From positions 29,333 to 93,332 of the forward strand of contig JALUWX010000020.1 in assembly GCA_027019265.1 (NCBI GenBank): a stretch of 64,000 nt of DNA. Reading direction: 5' to 3'. Positions 1 through 8,948 of this stretch are shown in pieces (positions within the stretch are counted from its first letter, which is position 1; each line of letters starts with the position of its first letter). The notes under the pieces were generated by a model, which saw nothing but the letters and a program-made list of their open reading frames with translations, made no database searches and was not told the DNA's origin. Both the position numbers and the translations under genes were made by a program. Source of the stretch: Phycisphaerales bacterium (lineage in GTDB: Bacteria; Planctomycetota; Phycisphaerae; Phycisphaerales; UBA1924).

Positions 1-535
1 GATCCCCATCGCTTCCCCCCCGGGGATCATCGTCGGCCCGCTCCTCCGGGACTGGACCCTCAGCGCCCTCCGAGACGGCCGATCCGCGCAGGGCGCGCTC
101 CCCATCGCCGGGCACCGGACCACCGGGCTCCTCACAAGAGAAGGCTCCCCAACCGAGCCCGGGACCTGGCGCCTCGCGATAGAGACGGACCGCCCCACCC
201 CCGACTCCGACATCTCCATCAGAGTCTGGGTCGGCCCATTCTCCGCGCCACGCGCAGTCTGGACCTTCACCAGCAATCTCGGGCTCACCGAATCGCGCAT
301 GGACCCGGACATCGAGGACGAACCCAGCGTTCGTGACGCGCTCACCCCCTCGCGCTGGAACATCGAGATCGAACTTCCCGAAGGGATCGTCCGGGACAAC
401 GAGCTCCTCCTCATCGGGATCGAGCGTGAGTCCGACGGGATCCGCAGCGCCTGGCCCAGGCGCATGATGCCCTGGGATACCGAGCCCGGACGCTTCGCGA
501 TCGATGTGAACGGCTGGCTCGGACGCGCCGACTAA
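1..535 (+). CDS. C-terminal part of an unknown protein
   Basis: The reading frame is open from base 2 to the TAA at 533-535, about 177 codons, and its start lies left of the window. The fragment is soluble-looking, rich in Asp, Glu, Arg, Pro and Trp, with no membrane segment and no motif I recognise. It meets the VWA/BatA-like gene tail to tail with one base between the stop codons, so it belongs to a different transcript. The first ATG inside the window (299) is an internal methionine and not a start, because the frame continues upstream with the same codon use. Confidence 0.7.
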   Translation, partial: IPIASPPGIIVGPLLRDWTLSALRDGRSAQGALPIAGHRTTGLLTREGSPTEPGTWRLAIETDRPTPDSDISIRVWVGPFSAPRAVWTFTSNLGLTESRMDPDIEDEPSVRDALTPSRWNIEIELPEGIVRDNELLLIGIERESDGIRSAWPRRMMPWDTEPGRFAIDVNGWLGRAD

Positions 536-536
536 G

Positions 537-2369
537 TCACACCCGCCGTCGGAGCACGTCCAGGGTCCACTCCAGCGCGAGCAGCACCAACGCCGCCAGC
601 ACAAACCATCGCCACAACTCCACGCGCCCTTCGCCGATCGACGATCCGATCACCACGCCCGTGTCCCCGGAATCCACCGGATCCATCCCCGCACGGCGCG
701 TGTCCTCGGGACTCAGCACCGACACCCCGATCCCATCCACATCCGCGCCCTCGAGCGTGTATACCCCCGCGCGATCAAGCACCCCGAGCTCCGCGACACC
801 GTCCAACGGATCAACCTCGCGCGACGCGCCCTCGGGATCCGTGATCGTCACCCGACCCGACAACGCCCGGACCCGTTGCACTTCGCCGGCCGACCGCACC
901 ACCCCCGTCCCGCTCGCGCCCGGGAGCAACCGCTCGATCGCGTTCATCATCATCGCGGGGAGCGCGATCTGCACCCCGAGGTTCGAATCCGCGAGCGCGA
1001 ACCCGATCCGGAGATGACGCACCCCGTTCGCCGCGCGTTCCACGATCAACGCCCCCCCGCGCCATCGCGCCAAGACCCGATCCGCGCCCCGAGCTTCGAC
1101 GGAGTCCCCGTGCGCGAATACCACGCGCCCGAGATCCACGTCGCGCATCACCGGATCGTCCCGCTCCCATGTCAGCACCCGCTCGACCGTGTCGCTCCCG
1201 TCCTCATCCCCCACAAACGCGATTGTCGGGATCGAGAGCCCCCCGATGGGCTCGATCCGATCGAACACGATCAGGTCCGCGTCCCCCACCGCGTCCCCTT
1301 CGCCGACCACCCGCGCCTCGCGCGACGTCGCCGCCCGGAGCGCGTCGAGCAGCAGCGGGTTCGCTTGTCCCTCCGGAGCGATCACCACCACCCGCGCCGG
1401 GTCCGCGCTGGGGACCTCGACATACGCGACATCATCCGACCCCAGCGCATCGCCCCCGGACACGGAGACCCGGACCAAAGCCGACGAAGCAAGCACCATC
1501 TCCATCGAGACGGGCGCATCGACCTCCCCCGACTCCAGCTCAATCGCGCGCGATGCGAGCACCTCCCCATCCACCTCCGCGCGCACGATCACGGCGCGTG
1601 ATTCAGGGATCACCCCCCCGATCGACACGAACACCCGAACCAGCGCCGGCCTCGACCGATCCCGCTGCGCCCCCAATCGCACGATCCCCAGATTCCCCAT
1701 TCCCGCTTCCCCCCCGACCCCGACGGGCACCACCCCCTGAGCCACCATCGCCCCCGGGTCCCGATCCGTGAACACGAACACGCCCGACGTCCGGACCGAA
1801 TCCTCGTCCTCCCCAGCTTCAACCCCCACACGCCGCGCGAGCTCGATCGCACCATCAAGATCGCTCGCCCCGTCCTTCTGCTCAATCCCCCGGATCACGC
1901 GCCGCGCTTCCCTCCACGACCCGGACCCCGACAGCACCAGCTCCGCCGATGTCGATGCACCGATCACCGTGAACCGCGCCGAGCCCGACCCGCGCTGCGC
2001 CAGCGCCGACGCACGCTCGATCGCGCGATCCAGTCTCGACTCACCATCCTCCCCCACCGCGCCCATCGATGCGCCCGAATCGATCACCATCACCACCGAA
2101 CCGGACACCCCGGGCAGATCATCCGCAACGGGACGCGCCAGCGCCATCGACAGCAACAGCACGATCAACAGGTGCAGAACCAGCAGCACACTCGGGCGCG
2201 CCATCTGCCAGGGCACGTTCCCCTCCATGTCCCGGACGGCGTTTTCCCAGAACATCGTCGTCGAAACCCGGACCGGCCTCCGACGGAGCTTGAGCATCCA
2301 CACCAAAAGGACGGCCGCCCCACCGATCACCCCCGCGACCACCCCCGCGATCGGCGCGAGGAACGTCAC
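537..2369 (-). CDS. BatA-like membrane protein with von Willebrand A domain
   Basis: 610 residues. A first membrane helix (about 5-26) is followed by a basic stretch and a second helix (about 61-78), the arrangement of the BatA/CoxE-type N-terminal domain. A VWA domain begins near residue 90, with VIDSGASMG as the metal-site motif; the usual DxSxS reads D-S-G-A-S here, so its third position is Gly. A third helix lies near the C-terminus (about 586-605) before RRRV. Such proteins work with MoxR AAA+ ATPases in envelope stress or metal insertion. The start codon overlaps the rlmE stop by 4 bp (ATGA), so the two are co-transcribed. The MoxR gene of this window is 7.6 kb away but shares the promoter element of rlmE. 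Confidence 0.85.
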   Translation of the reverse strand: MTFLAPIAGVVAGVIGGAAVLLVWMLKLRRRPVRVSTTMFWENAVRDMEGNVPWQMARPSVLLVLHLLIVLLLSMALARPVADDLPGVSGSVVMVIDSGASMGAVGEDGESRLDRAIERASALAQRGSGSARFTVIGASTSAELVLSGSGSWREARRVIRGIEQKDGASDLDGAIELARRVGVEAGEDEDSVRTSGVFVFTDRDPGAMVAQGVVPVGVGGEAGMGNLGIVRLGAQRDRSRPALVRVFVSIGGVIPESRAVIVRAEVDGEVLASRAIELESGEVDAPVSMEMVLASSALVRVSVSGGDALGSDDVAYVEVPSADPARVVVIAPEGQANPLLLDALRAATSREARVVGEGDAVGDADLIVFDRIEPIGGLSIPTIAFVGDEDGSDTVERVLTWERDDPVMRDVDLGRVVFAHGDSVEARGADRVLARWRGGALIVERAANGVRHLRIGFALADSNLGVQIALPAMMMNAIERLLPGASGTGVVRSAGEVQRVRALSGRVTITDPEGASREVDPLDGVAELGVLDRAGVYTLEGADVDGIGVSVLSPEDTRRAGMDPVDSGDTGVVIGSSIGEGRVELWRWFVLAALVLLALEWTLDVLRRRV

Positions 2370-3046
2370 GACCCCCAGCCCCGTTTCGGTTCGGGCATCG
2401 CCGGCGCGGTATCGCTCCGCACCTCCTGCTCACGCACGCGCGAGGGACGGAACCCGATCCCGTAGATATACGTCTCTCGGGACACGTCCCGGCACGCATC
2501 GGGCTTGATCGCGCCCGCCGTCCGGAACACGTGCTTCACACGTTTGAGCAGATCCGGGAACGTCTCCCCCTCGAGCACCTTCATCGTGCAGTTCCCCCCG
2601 GACTTCAGAAGCTCCGGGAGCGCGTCCACGATCTTCTGGCACAGCTGCTCCGACATGAAATGGTCCCCGTGCCCTGTCGTTGACGGCGCCATATCCGAGA
2701 TCACCACATCGAACTTTGTGCTCGTGTCTTCGCCGACGATGGGCTCGAGCAGCGCATGGGAATCCGTTGTCGTGAAGTCCCCCTTGGTCACGAACACGTT
2801 GTCCCCGAACCCGTGGTCCACGCGCTGAAGATCGATCCCCACGACGATCCCCTCATCCCCGACGAGCTTCTGCGCGACCTGGAGCCACGACCCCGGGGCG
2901 CACCCCAGATCCAGCACCCGATCCCCCTTGGTGATCAGCTTGCGCCGCTTCTGGATCTCCAGGAGCTTGTACGCGCTCCGCGCGAGATAGCCCTCGCGCT
3001 TCGCGAGCCGGAAGTACTTGTCGTGGAGTTTGCGCTGCTGCGCCAT
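2366..3046 (-). CDS. rlmE: 23S rRNA 2'-O-methyltransferase RlmE (FtsJ/RrmJ)
   Basis: 226 residues, the normal size for RlmE, which methylates the ribose of U2552 in the 23S A-loop late in large-subunit assembly. The SAM site VLDLGCAPG (44-52) and all four catalytic positions of the family are present: K27 (SAYKL), D118 (ISDMAPS), K156 (MKVLEGE) and E191 (SRETYIYG). The ATG is 6 nt downstream of a TAGGAT hexamer, with no Shine-Dalgarno sequence between, so translation is probably leaderless. The gene heads an operon with the BatA-like gene. Confidence 0.95.
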   Translation of the reverse strand: MAQQRKLHDKYFRLAKREGYLARSAYKLLEIQKRRKLITKGDRVLDLGCAPGSWLQVAQKLVGDEGIVVGIDLQRVDHGFGDNVFVTKGDFTTTDSHALLEPIVGEDTSTKFDVVISDMAPSTTGHGDHFMSEQLCQKIVDALPELLKSGGNCTMKVLEGETFPDLLKRVKHVFRTAGAIKPDACRDVSRETYIYGIGFRPSRVREQEVRSDTAPAMPEPKRGWGS

Positions 3047-3052
3047 GGAGAG

Positions 3053-3058
3053 ATCCTA
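3053..3058 (-). promoter_or_regulatory. Putative -10 box of rlmE, leaderless start
   Basis: On the minus strand TAGGAT is followed by six bases and then the rlmE ATG, so a transcript starting about 7 nt after the box would begin at the start codon. The surrounding 17 nt, GATAGGATCTCTCCATG, match the moxR start region with a single difference. Confidence 0.55.
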
Positions 3059-3256
3059 TCCGTCTCCACACGCCCATAACCGATCACTCACCCCCTTCTC
3101 GGACGCCCCAACCCCAACATCCCGCGCAGAGCGATCCCCCATCGCCCAGCATCCCCGATCCCCTCGCACACAAGCCCATCCCGGGGCACCTTCTTCCTTC
3201 ACACACCCGTCGCACGGACGCGACACCCAACAACCCAAAAGAAGAGAACACACCCC

Positions 3257-4003
3257 ATGAAACCCTCCCTCCCCGTGATCGCCGGCCTCGCGCTCTCCGC
3301 CACCCTCGCCTCGGCCGACCTCACCTTCCAATCCGGCCAGCACGAACAGCTCGTCAACACCACCGTCGATGGATCCGTGCTTGTCCACAACAGCGGACCC
3401 GACCAGACCACCGTCTCCATCAACAACACGGTCATCGCGCACAACCTCGATCTCGATGGCCGGAGCGTCGTCAACGCGAGCAACGCGAGCATCCACCGGA
3501 ACGTGTTCCTCGACGACAACGCCCGCGCAACGCTCGACAACAGCTGGGTGGATTCGTGGATCGAAGCGTCGGGAGACTCCGACTTCCGACTCCGGGGGAC
3601 CGATGTCACGGGGGGGATGAAACTCTTCGGGGACTCGTCGGGCCTTGTCCGTGAGACTTCCGTCACGGGTCAGATCCACACCTTCGATACCTCGACCCTC
3701 GCGCTCGTGGTCGATATCGATGATGTCCGCGCGCTCTCCGCGAACGACGAATCCCTCATCATCATCGAAGGGCTCGAGTTCAACCACGGGTTCGGGGATA
3801 TCGAAGCCACCTCCGGGACGCTCTCCGGAACCTGGGTCAGCGGGAAGACGTTCTCCTTCGACTTCTCCCGAGACTCCAGCGCGACGATCCGTCTCGTCGG
3901 AGTGGGACAGGTCCCCGCGCCCTCCGCGAGCGCCCTCCTCGGGCTCGGCGCGCTCGGCGCCCTCCGCCGTCGTCGCCGCGAAGCACAAAACTCTCAGCGG
4001 TAG
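3257..4003 (+). CDS. Secreted PEP-CTERM-type sorted protein
   Basis: 248 residues. An N-terminal signal peptide (MKPSLPVIAGLALSATLASA) is followed by a repetitive body rich in Asn, Asp, Ser and Thr (pattern of HNSGP / NNTVIAHN / NASNASIHRN), which suggests a right-handed beta-helix or a polymeric surface protein. The C-terminus is VPAP, then a short Leu/Gly/Ala helix (LLGLGALGAL), then RRRRRE. This is the planctomycete variant of the PEP-CTERM tag processed by an exosortase; no exosortase is in the window. A purine-rich AAGAAGAGAA stretch precedes the ATG. The last 10 bp overlap the convergent PNGase F-like gene. Confidence 0.75.
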   Translation: MKPSLPVIAGLALSATLASADLTFQSGQHEQLVNTTVDGSVLVHNSGPDQTTVSINNTVIAHNLDLDGRSVVNASNASIHRNVFLDDNARATLDNSWVDSWIEASGDSDFRLRGTDVTGGMKLFGDSSGLVRETSVTGQIHTFDTSTLALVVDIDDVRALSANDESLIIIEGLEFNHGFGDIEATSGTLSGTWVSGKTFSFDFSRDSSATIRLVGVGQVPAPSASALLGLGALGALRRRRREAQNSQR

Positions 4004-5562
4004 AACACGAGCACCGTGTCCGTCCAGTGATGGGGCGCCCACGTCTCACCACGACCCTCGTTGAGGTACGGATCCAGCTCGTACTCCACCCGGAGCACAT
4101 CCGTCATCGTGAACTCGCGCTGGGTGTCAACGATCCAGGGCTCCACCTTGTCCCCCGGAGCCCACCCGGAGCGATCGAACTTCCATGTCCCCCCCTGGGG
4201 TCGGCACGGGTTCAGATAACAGTCCGTCTTCCACAGATGATCCCGCGCGGACATCGACATGAAGTCCCCCTCGATCACATCCCCCATCTCGTCGTCCTCC
4301 GACAGCACGGGTGAGATCGTCATCGTCCTCCAGATGGGCATGAACTCCCCGGCGTTCATCGAGTTCGGGAACATCCCGTGCCCCGTCACCGTCGCGCGGA
4401 CACGCGCCCCCGTCGCGCCCTCGGGGACCCCGACCTCGCGCGGGACGTAGAACCCCTCGACCGGGCTCTCCGGGTTCCCGATCTCCGCTTCCCCGTTCCA
4501 CAGGTTCACCACCTTGATGGGCTCACGCTCCAGCGAACCCTCGTAGAAGTCCAACCGGAACGACACCAACCACCCCTTCATGTACGTCCCGATGTGGGTC
4601 TCCAGGGTCCGCGCGTCCTTGAACAGCGGGAGCAGGTCCGTCACATCCATCGACCACGTCCACCCGCGCCGGTACGGCGTGATGAACCGGAACACCTCGA
4701 ACCGCTCGTACGTTTCGTTCCCCTCGTCATCCACACCCGTCGGAACCCGGATCCCCACCGTCCCCTTCTTGTCCCAGTGGTCGTACCCCATCTCGGGCTC
4801 GCTGAGTGTCAAGGTTGCAACAACCCGCCCCACGGACTCGGGGATCCCCGAGAAGTCCACATCGCTCGTCAGCGTCGCGCCGTTCTCGAGCAGCGCCGCA
4901 TCGAACACCCCGATCGACACGGGCTCCGGGATCGGATCCCCCATCGCCGTCTCGCGCACGATCGCGAGGTCCGCGATCTCGATCCCCTCCCCCACCACCC
5001 CGGCCTGCGCCTTGAACTCCGCCGGACGGGTGTTCCACACCATCCCATCGATCACGGACACCCCATCGATCGATACCGACACCCGAGCCCCACCCAGCTC
5101 GTACCGAACCCGCACATCCACATCCACCCACGACCCCGTCCGGAACTCCACATCGGAGCACACATTGATCCGCTCGCGACCATCAACATGGACCGACACC
5201 TCCCGCTGCGGCCGGTCGTACCAGTTCCCATCCCCATCGAACCACCCCATCACCCGACCGTCCTCGTCCGCGCTCTTGTCGGGAACGGGGTTGTGGACAT
5301 CGAGCCCCACCCCGATCACCCCCGGCGCGTTGGGCTCGTCCCACGAGAAGTCATCCTGAACCTTCAACCCCTCCGGGATCAGGATCACCCCAGCGCCCCG
5401 CGCGTCCTCCCCGAGTTCCTCGGGGGTCGGGACTTTCACGCGCACCGAGACCTGCACCGCGCGGACAACCCCAGCCGTCGCGTCCGTCTCCAGACGCGCC
5501 GACTGCGCGCAGCACAACCCGGACACAACACCAAGAACGATCAGGATCAATCGGTTTCGCAT
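3994..5562 (-). CDS. Secreted PNGase F-like jelly-roll protein
   Basis: 522 residues from the ATG at 5562, chosen because it gives a clean signal peptide (MRNRLILIVLGVVSGLCCAQS); the longer frame lacks one. The middle part (about 110-190) resembles a laminin-G-like beta sandwich. The C-terminal half carries features I associate with peptide-N-glycosidase F and related PHM-type jelly rolls: YDHWDKKGTVGIR, FRFITPYRRGWTW.MDVTDLL, and WKTDCYLNPCRPQGGTW...GWAPG. The expected role is binding or removing N-linked glycans outside the cell. I cannot confirm the PNGase F catalytic Asp/Glu set, so an inactive or binding role is possible. The gene stands alone. Confidence 0.6.
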   Translation of the reverse strand: MRNRLILIVLGVVSGLCCAQSARLETDATAGVVRAVQVSVRVKVPTPEELGEDARGAGVILIPEGLKVQDDFSWDEPNAPGVIGVGLDVHNPVPDKSADEDGRVMGWFDGDGNWYDRPQREVSVHVDGRERINVCSDVEFRTGSWVDVDVRVRYELGGARVSVSIDGVSVIDGMVWNTRPAEFKAQAGVVGEGIEIADLAIVRETAMGDPIPEPVSIGVFDAALLENGATLTSDVDFSGIPESVGRVVATLTLSEPEMGYDHWDKKGTVGIRVPTGVDDEGNETYERFEVFRFITPYRRGWTWSMDVTDLLPLFKDARTLETHIGTYMKGWLVSFRLDFYEGSLEREPIKVVNLWNGEAEIGNPESPVEGFYVPREVGVPEGATGARVRATVTGHGMFPNSMNAGEFMPIWRTMTISPVLSEDDEMGDVIEGDFMSMSARDHLWKTDCYLNPCRPQGGTWKFDRSGWAPGDKVEPWIVDTQREFTMTDVLRVEYELDPYLNEGRGETWAPHHWTDTVLVFYR

Positions 5563-5620
5563 GGACCAAGCGTACCCGAAGCACGCGCGATCCACCCGAC
5601 TCAAGAGCTCAAGCCAAGCC

Positions 5621-6022
5621 CTAGTGAGGGACTTCCTTCACCGCGTTCCGGTTCCACGCCGGGACCCGCATCACGATCGGCCCTTCGCCCTCGACCTCGC
5701 ACTGACACGCGAGCCTCGAGTTGATCTGCAGACCCGGCGCTTCCTCCACCCGGTCCTCTTCCTCCTCCTCGGCCTCGCTCAGCGAGTCCATCCCCTCCTC
5801 GATGTACACATGGCACGTCGAGCACGCGCAGACCGCACCGCACGCATGCTCGATGTTGATGTGATGACGGAGCGCCAGGTTGAGCAAATGCTCCCCCTTC
5901 GCGGCCATCAGTTCGTGCTCCGCTTTGTCCGACCCGTCCTCGTTCAGATCCTTCGGATTCTCAAGAATGATCCGCACAGGGACTGTCTGAGGCCCAAGAT
6001 TCTCGTCTTCGTGATAGTGCAT
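5621..6022 (-). CDS. fdx: Adrenodoxin-type 2Fe-2S ferredoxin
   Basis: 133 residues. The cluster ligands follow the C-x5-C-x2-C pattern at C61, C67 and C70, with the fourth at C106 (SRLACQ). Two further cysteines (C65, C108) lie next to them. An acidic stretch (residues 82-95, mostly Glu) and an extended N-terminus distinguish it from the E. coli Isc ferredoxin. It should act as a cytoplasmic one-electron carrier, for example in Fe-S assembly, but no isc or suf gene is nearby. GGAG lies 7 nt before the ATG. The gene is divergent from the glycosyltransferase. Confidence 0.88.
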   Translation of the reverse strand: MHYHEDENLGPQTVPVRIILENPKDLNEDGSDKAEHELMAAKGEHLLNLALRHHINIEHACGAVCACSTCHVYIEEGMDSLSEAEEEEEDRVEEAPGLQINSRLACQCEVEGEGPIVMRVPAWNRNAVKEVPH

Positions 6023-6142
6023 TCAAGAACTCCGTCAAAGCGCCCTGCTCGTGGACAACGCTCTACCATAGTCACGGACAACACCCAATTTCGAGCGATT
6101 CCAAACAGGACACCCCGCTCCGGAACACCCCGGATCCACACC

Positions 6143-6964
6143 ATGACCCACCCGAGCGAACGCGCCGAGCTCGACCTCACACTCGTTGCCCCCGCGCACA
6201 ACGAAGAAGAGAACATCGACAAGCTCGTCGATGAGGTCTTCGATGCGCTCGATCCGCTCGGGATCCGCTACGAGTTCATCATCGTGGACGACGGCTCCAC
6301 GGACACCACCCGATCCAAAGTCCTCGCGCGAGCCGACCAACACCCCTGGCTCCGCTGTGTCGTGATGACCAACACCCCCCAGGGGAAGGGGAACGGGCAA
6401 TCCGCGGCCTTCGCCGCCGGGTTCGCCGCCGCGCGCGGCGCCCTCATCGCCACGATGGATGCCGACCTCCAGAACGACCCCAAAGACCTCGGAGCCATGC
6501 TCGAACTCCTCCGGGAAGCCGACGCCGACTTCGTCCAGGGGGACCGATCCAAGGCCCGCGCCCAAGGGGATGCCTGGATCCGTCAGTTCGGATCCAGGAT
6601 CGGGCGCGCCTTCCGGCGCATGATCCTCGCGGACACCATCACGGACACGGGATGCTCCCTGAGGGTCATGAAGCGCGAGATCGCGCTCCGTCTCCCCCTC
6701 GAGTTCAAAGGGGTCCACCGCTTCATCCCCGTCAGCGCGAGACACATGGGCTACAGCGTCGTCGAGATCGACGTCACCCATCGCCCAAGACACGCCGGGG
6801 AACCCAAATACGGGATGGGGATCACCAAACGCGCCCTCCCCGGGCTCGTGGACTGTTTCGCCGTGCGCTGGATGAGCAGCCGGAGACGACCCGTCACGAG
6901 CGAAGAGCACGCGCCGTCCCGCGCACAGACCCCCGAATCCGTCGAGGAACGTGTCGGCGCATGA
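6143..6964 (+). CDS. Family 2 glycosyltransferase (dolichyl-phosphate-mannose synthase-like)
   Basis: 273 residues. The N-terminus LTLVAPAHNEEENI, the nucleotide-binding VDDGSTD and the metal-binding ATMDADLQND are those of GT2 enzymes that transfer a sugar to polyprenyl phosphate. There is no C-terminal membrane helix. The start at 6143 is the first ATG giving the canonical GT2 N-terminus; no strong ribosome site precedes it. The stop overlaps the next ATG (ATGA) of a lipid A synthase N-terminal-domain membrane protein, a pairing known from other Gram-negatives, which suggests joint synthesis or flipping of a lipid-linked sugar. Confidence 0.85.
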   Translation: MTHPSERAELDLTLVAPAHNEEENIDKLVDEVFDALDPLGIRYEFIIVDDGSTDTTRSKVLARADQHPWLRCVVMTNTPQGKGNGQSAAFAAGFAAARGALIATMDADLQNDPKDLGAMLELLREADADFVQGDRSKARAQGDAWIRQFGSRIGRAFRRMILADTITDTGCSLRVMKREIALRLPLEFKGVHRFIPVSARHMGYSVVEIDVTHRPRHAGEPKYGMGITKRALPGLVDCFAVRWMSSRRRPVTSEEHAPSRAQTPESVEERVGA

Positions 6965-7575
6965 AAGCCTCCCCCGTCATCGCGATGGTCCTCCTCGTCT
7001 TCCTCGGGATCTGGCTCGTCCTCCAACCCACCCTCATGCGCGGGCACTCGGACCTCACACTCAAGGTCGGCTCCACCGAGGTCATGCTCGAACGCCTCGG
7101 AGAGAACCCCGACACCCCCGAGGGCGCGAACTACATCGTCCTCTCCCCCTCCTCCATGCGCGGCGAGATGATCAACGCACAGGACATCGACGAGTTCGTC
7201 TCCACCCGGATCGACGACTGGAACGCACGCCCCGCATTCGAACGACAGCTCCTCGGGTTTTTCAACATCACCAGCTGGGCGACCTTCGGGTTCGTCGTCG
7301 TCGGGCTCGTCGGACAAACGGCCTTCTTCGGGCGCATGCTCGTCCAGTGGATCGTCTCCGAACGATCACGCATCTCCACCGTCCCCGTCGCCTTCTGGTG
7401 GATGAGCTTCATCGGAGGGGTCTGCCTGTTCATCTACTTCGTCTGGCGCACCGACATCGTCGGGGTCATGGGACAATCCACCGGGATCGTCATCTACGCG
7501 CGGAATCTCCGGCTCATCAGCAAACAACGACGCGCGACCCAAGCCAACTTCGAACCAGAAGGCGCCCCGGCCTGA
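6961..7575 (+). CDS. LAB_N-domain membrane protein (lipid A biosynthesis N-terminal domain)
   Basis: 204 residues. An N-terminal helix (about 5-22) is followed by a periplasmic-looking 75-residue segment and then about three helices with FFGRMLVQWIVSERS.RIS and PVAFWWMSFIGG. These are hallmark residues of the LAB_N domain found fused to LpxB or standing alone next to GT2 enzymes. Translationally coupled to the glycosyltransferase by a 4-bp overlap. The domain's biochemical role is poorly defined; membrane handling of a lipid-linked sugar is an inference from context. Confidence 0.8.
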   Translation: MKASPVIAMVLLVFLGIWLVLQPTLMRGHSDLTLKVGSTEVMLERLGENPDTPEGANYIVLSPSSMRGEMINAQDIDEFVSTRIDDWNARPAFERQLLGFFNITSWATFGFVVVGLVGQTAFFGRMLVQWIVSERSRISTVPVAFWWMSFIGGVCLFIYFVWRTDIVGVMGQSTGIVIYARNLRLISKQRRATQANFEPEGAPA

Positions 7576-7597
7576 CCCAACCACGAAAGGACCGCGC

Positions 7598-8191
7598 ATG
7601 CGCGTCTACATCGACGACACACAACTCGACAACGCCGACAACGTCGAACACGCCATCGACCTCGCGCGAGCCCACATCGAGGACCAACCCCGACTCATCA
7701 TCGATATCCTCGCCGACGGCGAGCCCGCGACCCAGGAGCACCTCGAGAACCCGGGCGCGGTCATCGGAGAGATCCGATTCACCACGACCGAAACCGGCGC
7801 GTTCCTCACGGAGACCGTCCACACCGCGAAGGACTCCCTCAAGCTCCTCCACGACGACCAATCCACCTGCGCGGACCAGCTCCGCAAAGGTGAACTCGAG
7901 AGCGCCATGCAAACCCTCGGCGCGATCATGGACACCTGGCAAGCCGTCCGGGACGTCATCGCCCAGGTCGCCCACCTCGCCGAGATCGAGATCGGGACCC
8001 TCCAAATCGACGACCAAACCGGCGCGGAGTTGACCAAAGGGCTCTCCGACGCGCTCACCGAGGTCCGAGAATCACTGCAAACCCAAGACTGGGCTACACT
8101 TGGGGACGTCGTCGAGTATGATCTACAGACACACGCGACGCGCTGGTCCAAGCTCCTCGACACCATGATCGAGCACACCCAGAACGTCTGA
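7598..8191 (+). CDS. Unknown acidic helical protein
   Basis: 197 residues, no signal peptide or membrane segment. The first 60 residues look like a small alpha/beta domain (MRVYIDDTQLDN...). The rest is mainly helical, with Asp/Glu-rich and Gln-rich stretches (LESAMQTLGAIMDTWQAVRDVI). AAGGA lies 6 nt before the ATG, and the gene follows the LAB_N gene after 22 bp, so it is probably the third gene of that operon. I recognise no family. Confidence 0.75.
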   Translation: MRVYIDDTQLDNADNVEHAIDLARAHIEDQPRLIIDILADGEPATQEHLENPGAVIGEIRFTTTETGAFLTETVHTAKDSLKLLHDDQSTCADQLRKGELESAMQTLGAIMDTWQAVRDVIAQVAHLAEIEIGTLQIDDQTGAELTKGLSDALTEVRESLQTQDWATLGDVVEYDLQTHATRWSKLLDTMIEHTQNV

Positions 8192-8235
8192 TCCGCGCCG
8201 CCAGGGGGCCGCGCCACCACGAACCCGAGGCCGTT

Positions 8236-8943
8236 ATGCCGTCGCTCGAGCGCACCAACCAGATCGATGCGCAGATGGAGCACGCATCCCGCGCGCTGAG
8301 CGAGCGCCGATATCTGGAATGCGCGAATCTCTCCAGGGACGCGCTCCGGAAAGCCCGAACCGTCGGGGACTTCGAACGGATGGCCCGGATCGTCATGCCC
8401 CTCCTCGAATCCCAGCGCTACCTGAGACAGGAAGCGCTCGCGCGGGGGGACGCGTGGGTCATCGCGAGCGCGTCGGACGCGCCCAGCGTCCCCGAGAACC
8501 GCTGCTACCTGTTCGCGCCCATGCTCGTCGGCGCGGACGCGCTCCAGTTCCGGATCGCCGCTCAGCAGATGGGGGTCGCGCCCTTCGTCCTCACGCGCGA
8601 ACCCCAAACCTCACAAGGGCTCTGGCCCATCGTCGGGGTCGCGCAGCGCGTCGTGCGCATCCGGATCGATCCACCGACCGACCCGGAGCGCATCGACCCC
8701 GCATGGTTCGCGCTCGCGCACGAGAAGCTCGGGGACCAAGCGATCATCGATGCCGAAAACGCTTGCGAACCAGCAGACCCGCGCGCCTGGTTCGTGGACG
8801 ACCTCCTCGACCGACTCGATGCCTGCCCCGAGCACGAGAAGTTCCTGATGCGCCTCGCCGACGCGTGCAAAGAAGCGATGACCCAGCCCGCGCCGACCAT
8901 CATCCGGCGCAGGCCGCTCGTCAACGATCCCTTCTCGTTCTGA
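8236..8943 (+). CDS. Unknown cytoplasmic protein, TPR-like N-terminus
   Basis: 235 residues. The N-terminal 60 residues (ALSERRYLECANLSRDALRKARTVGDFERMARIV) read like a TPR-type helical pair. The rest is alpha/beta with no motif known to me. GAGG precedes the ATG by 5 nt, and the gene sits 44 bp after the preceding unknown gene on the same strand. It is convergent with the PEP-CTERM gene, 5 bp apart. Confidence 0.75.
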   Translation: MPSLERTNQIDAQMEHASRALSERRYLECANLSRDALRKARTVGDFERMARIVMPLLESQRYLRQEALARGDAWVIASASDAPSVPENRCYLFAPMLVGADALQFRIAAQQMGVAPFVLTREPQTSQGLWPIVGVAQRVVRIRIDPPTDPERIDPAWFALAHEKLGDQAIIDAENACEPADPRAWFVDDLLDRLDACPEHEKFLMRLADACKEAMTQPAPTIIRRRPLVNDPFSF

Positions 8944-8948
8944 TCAGC

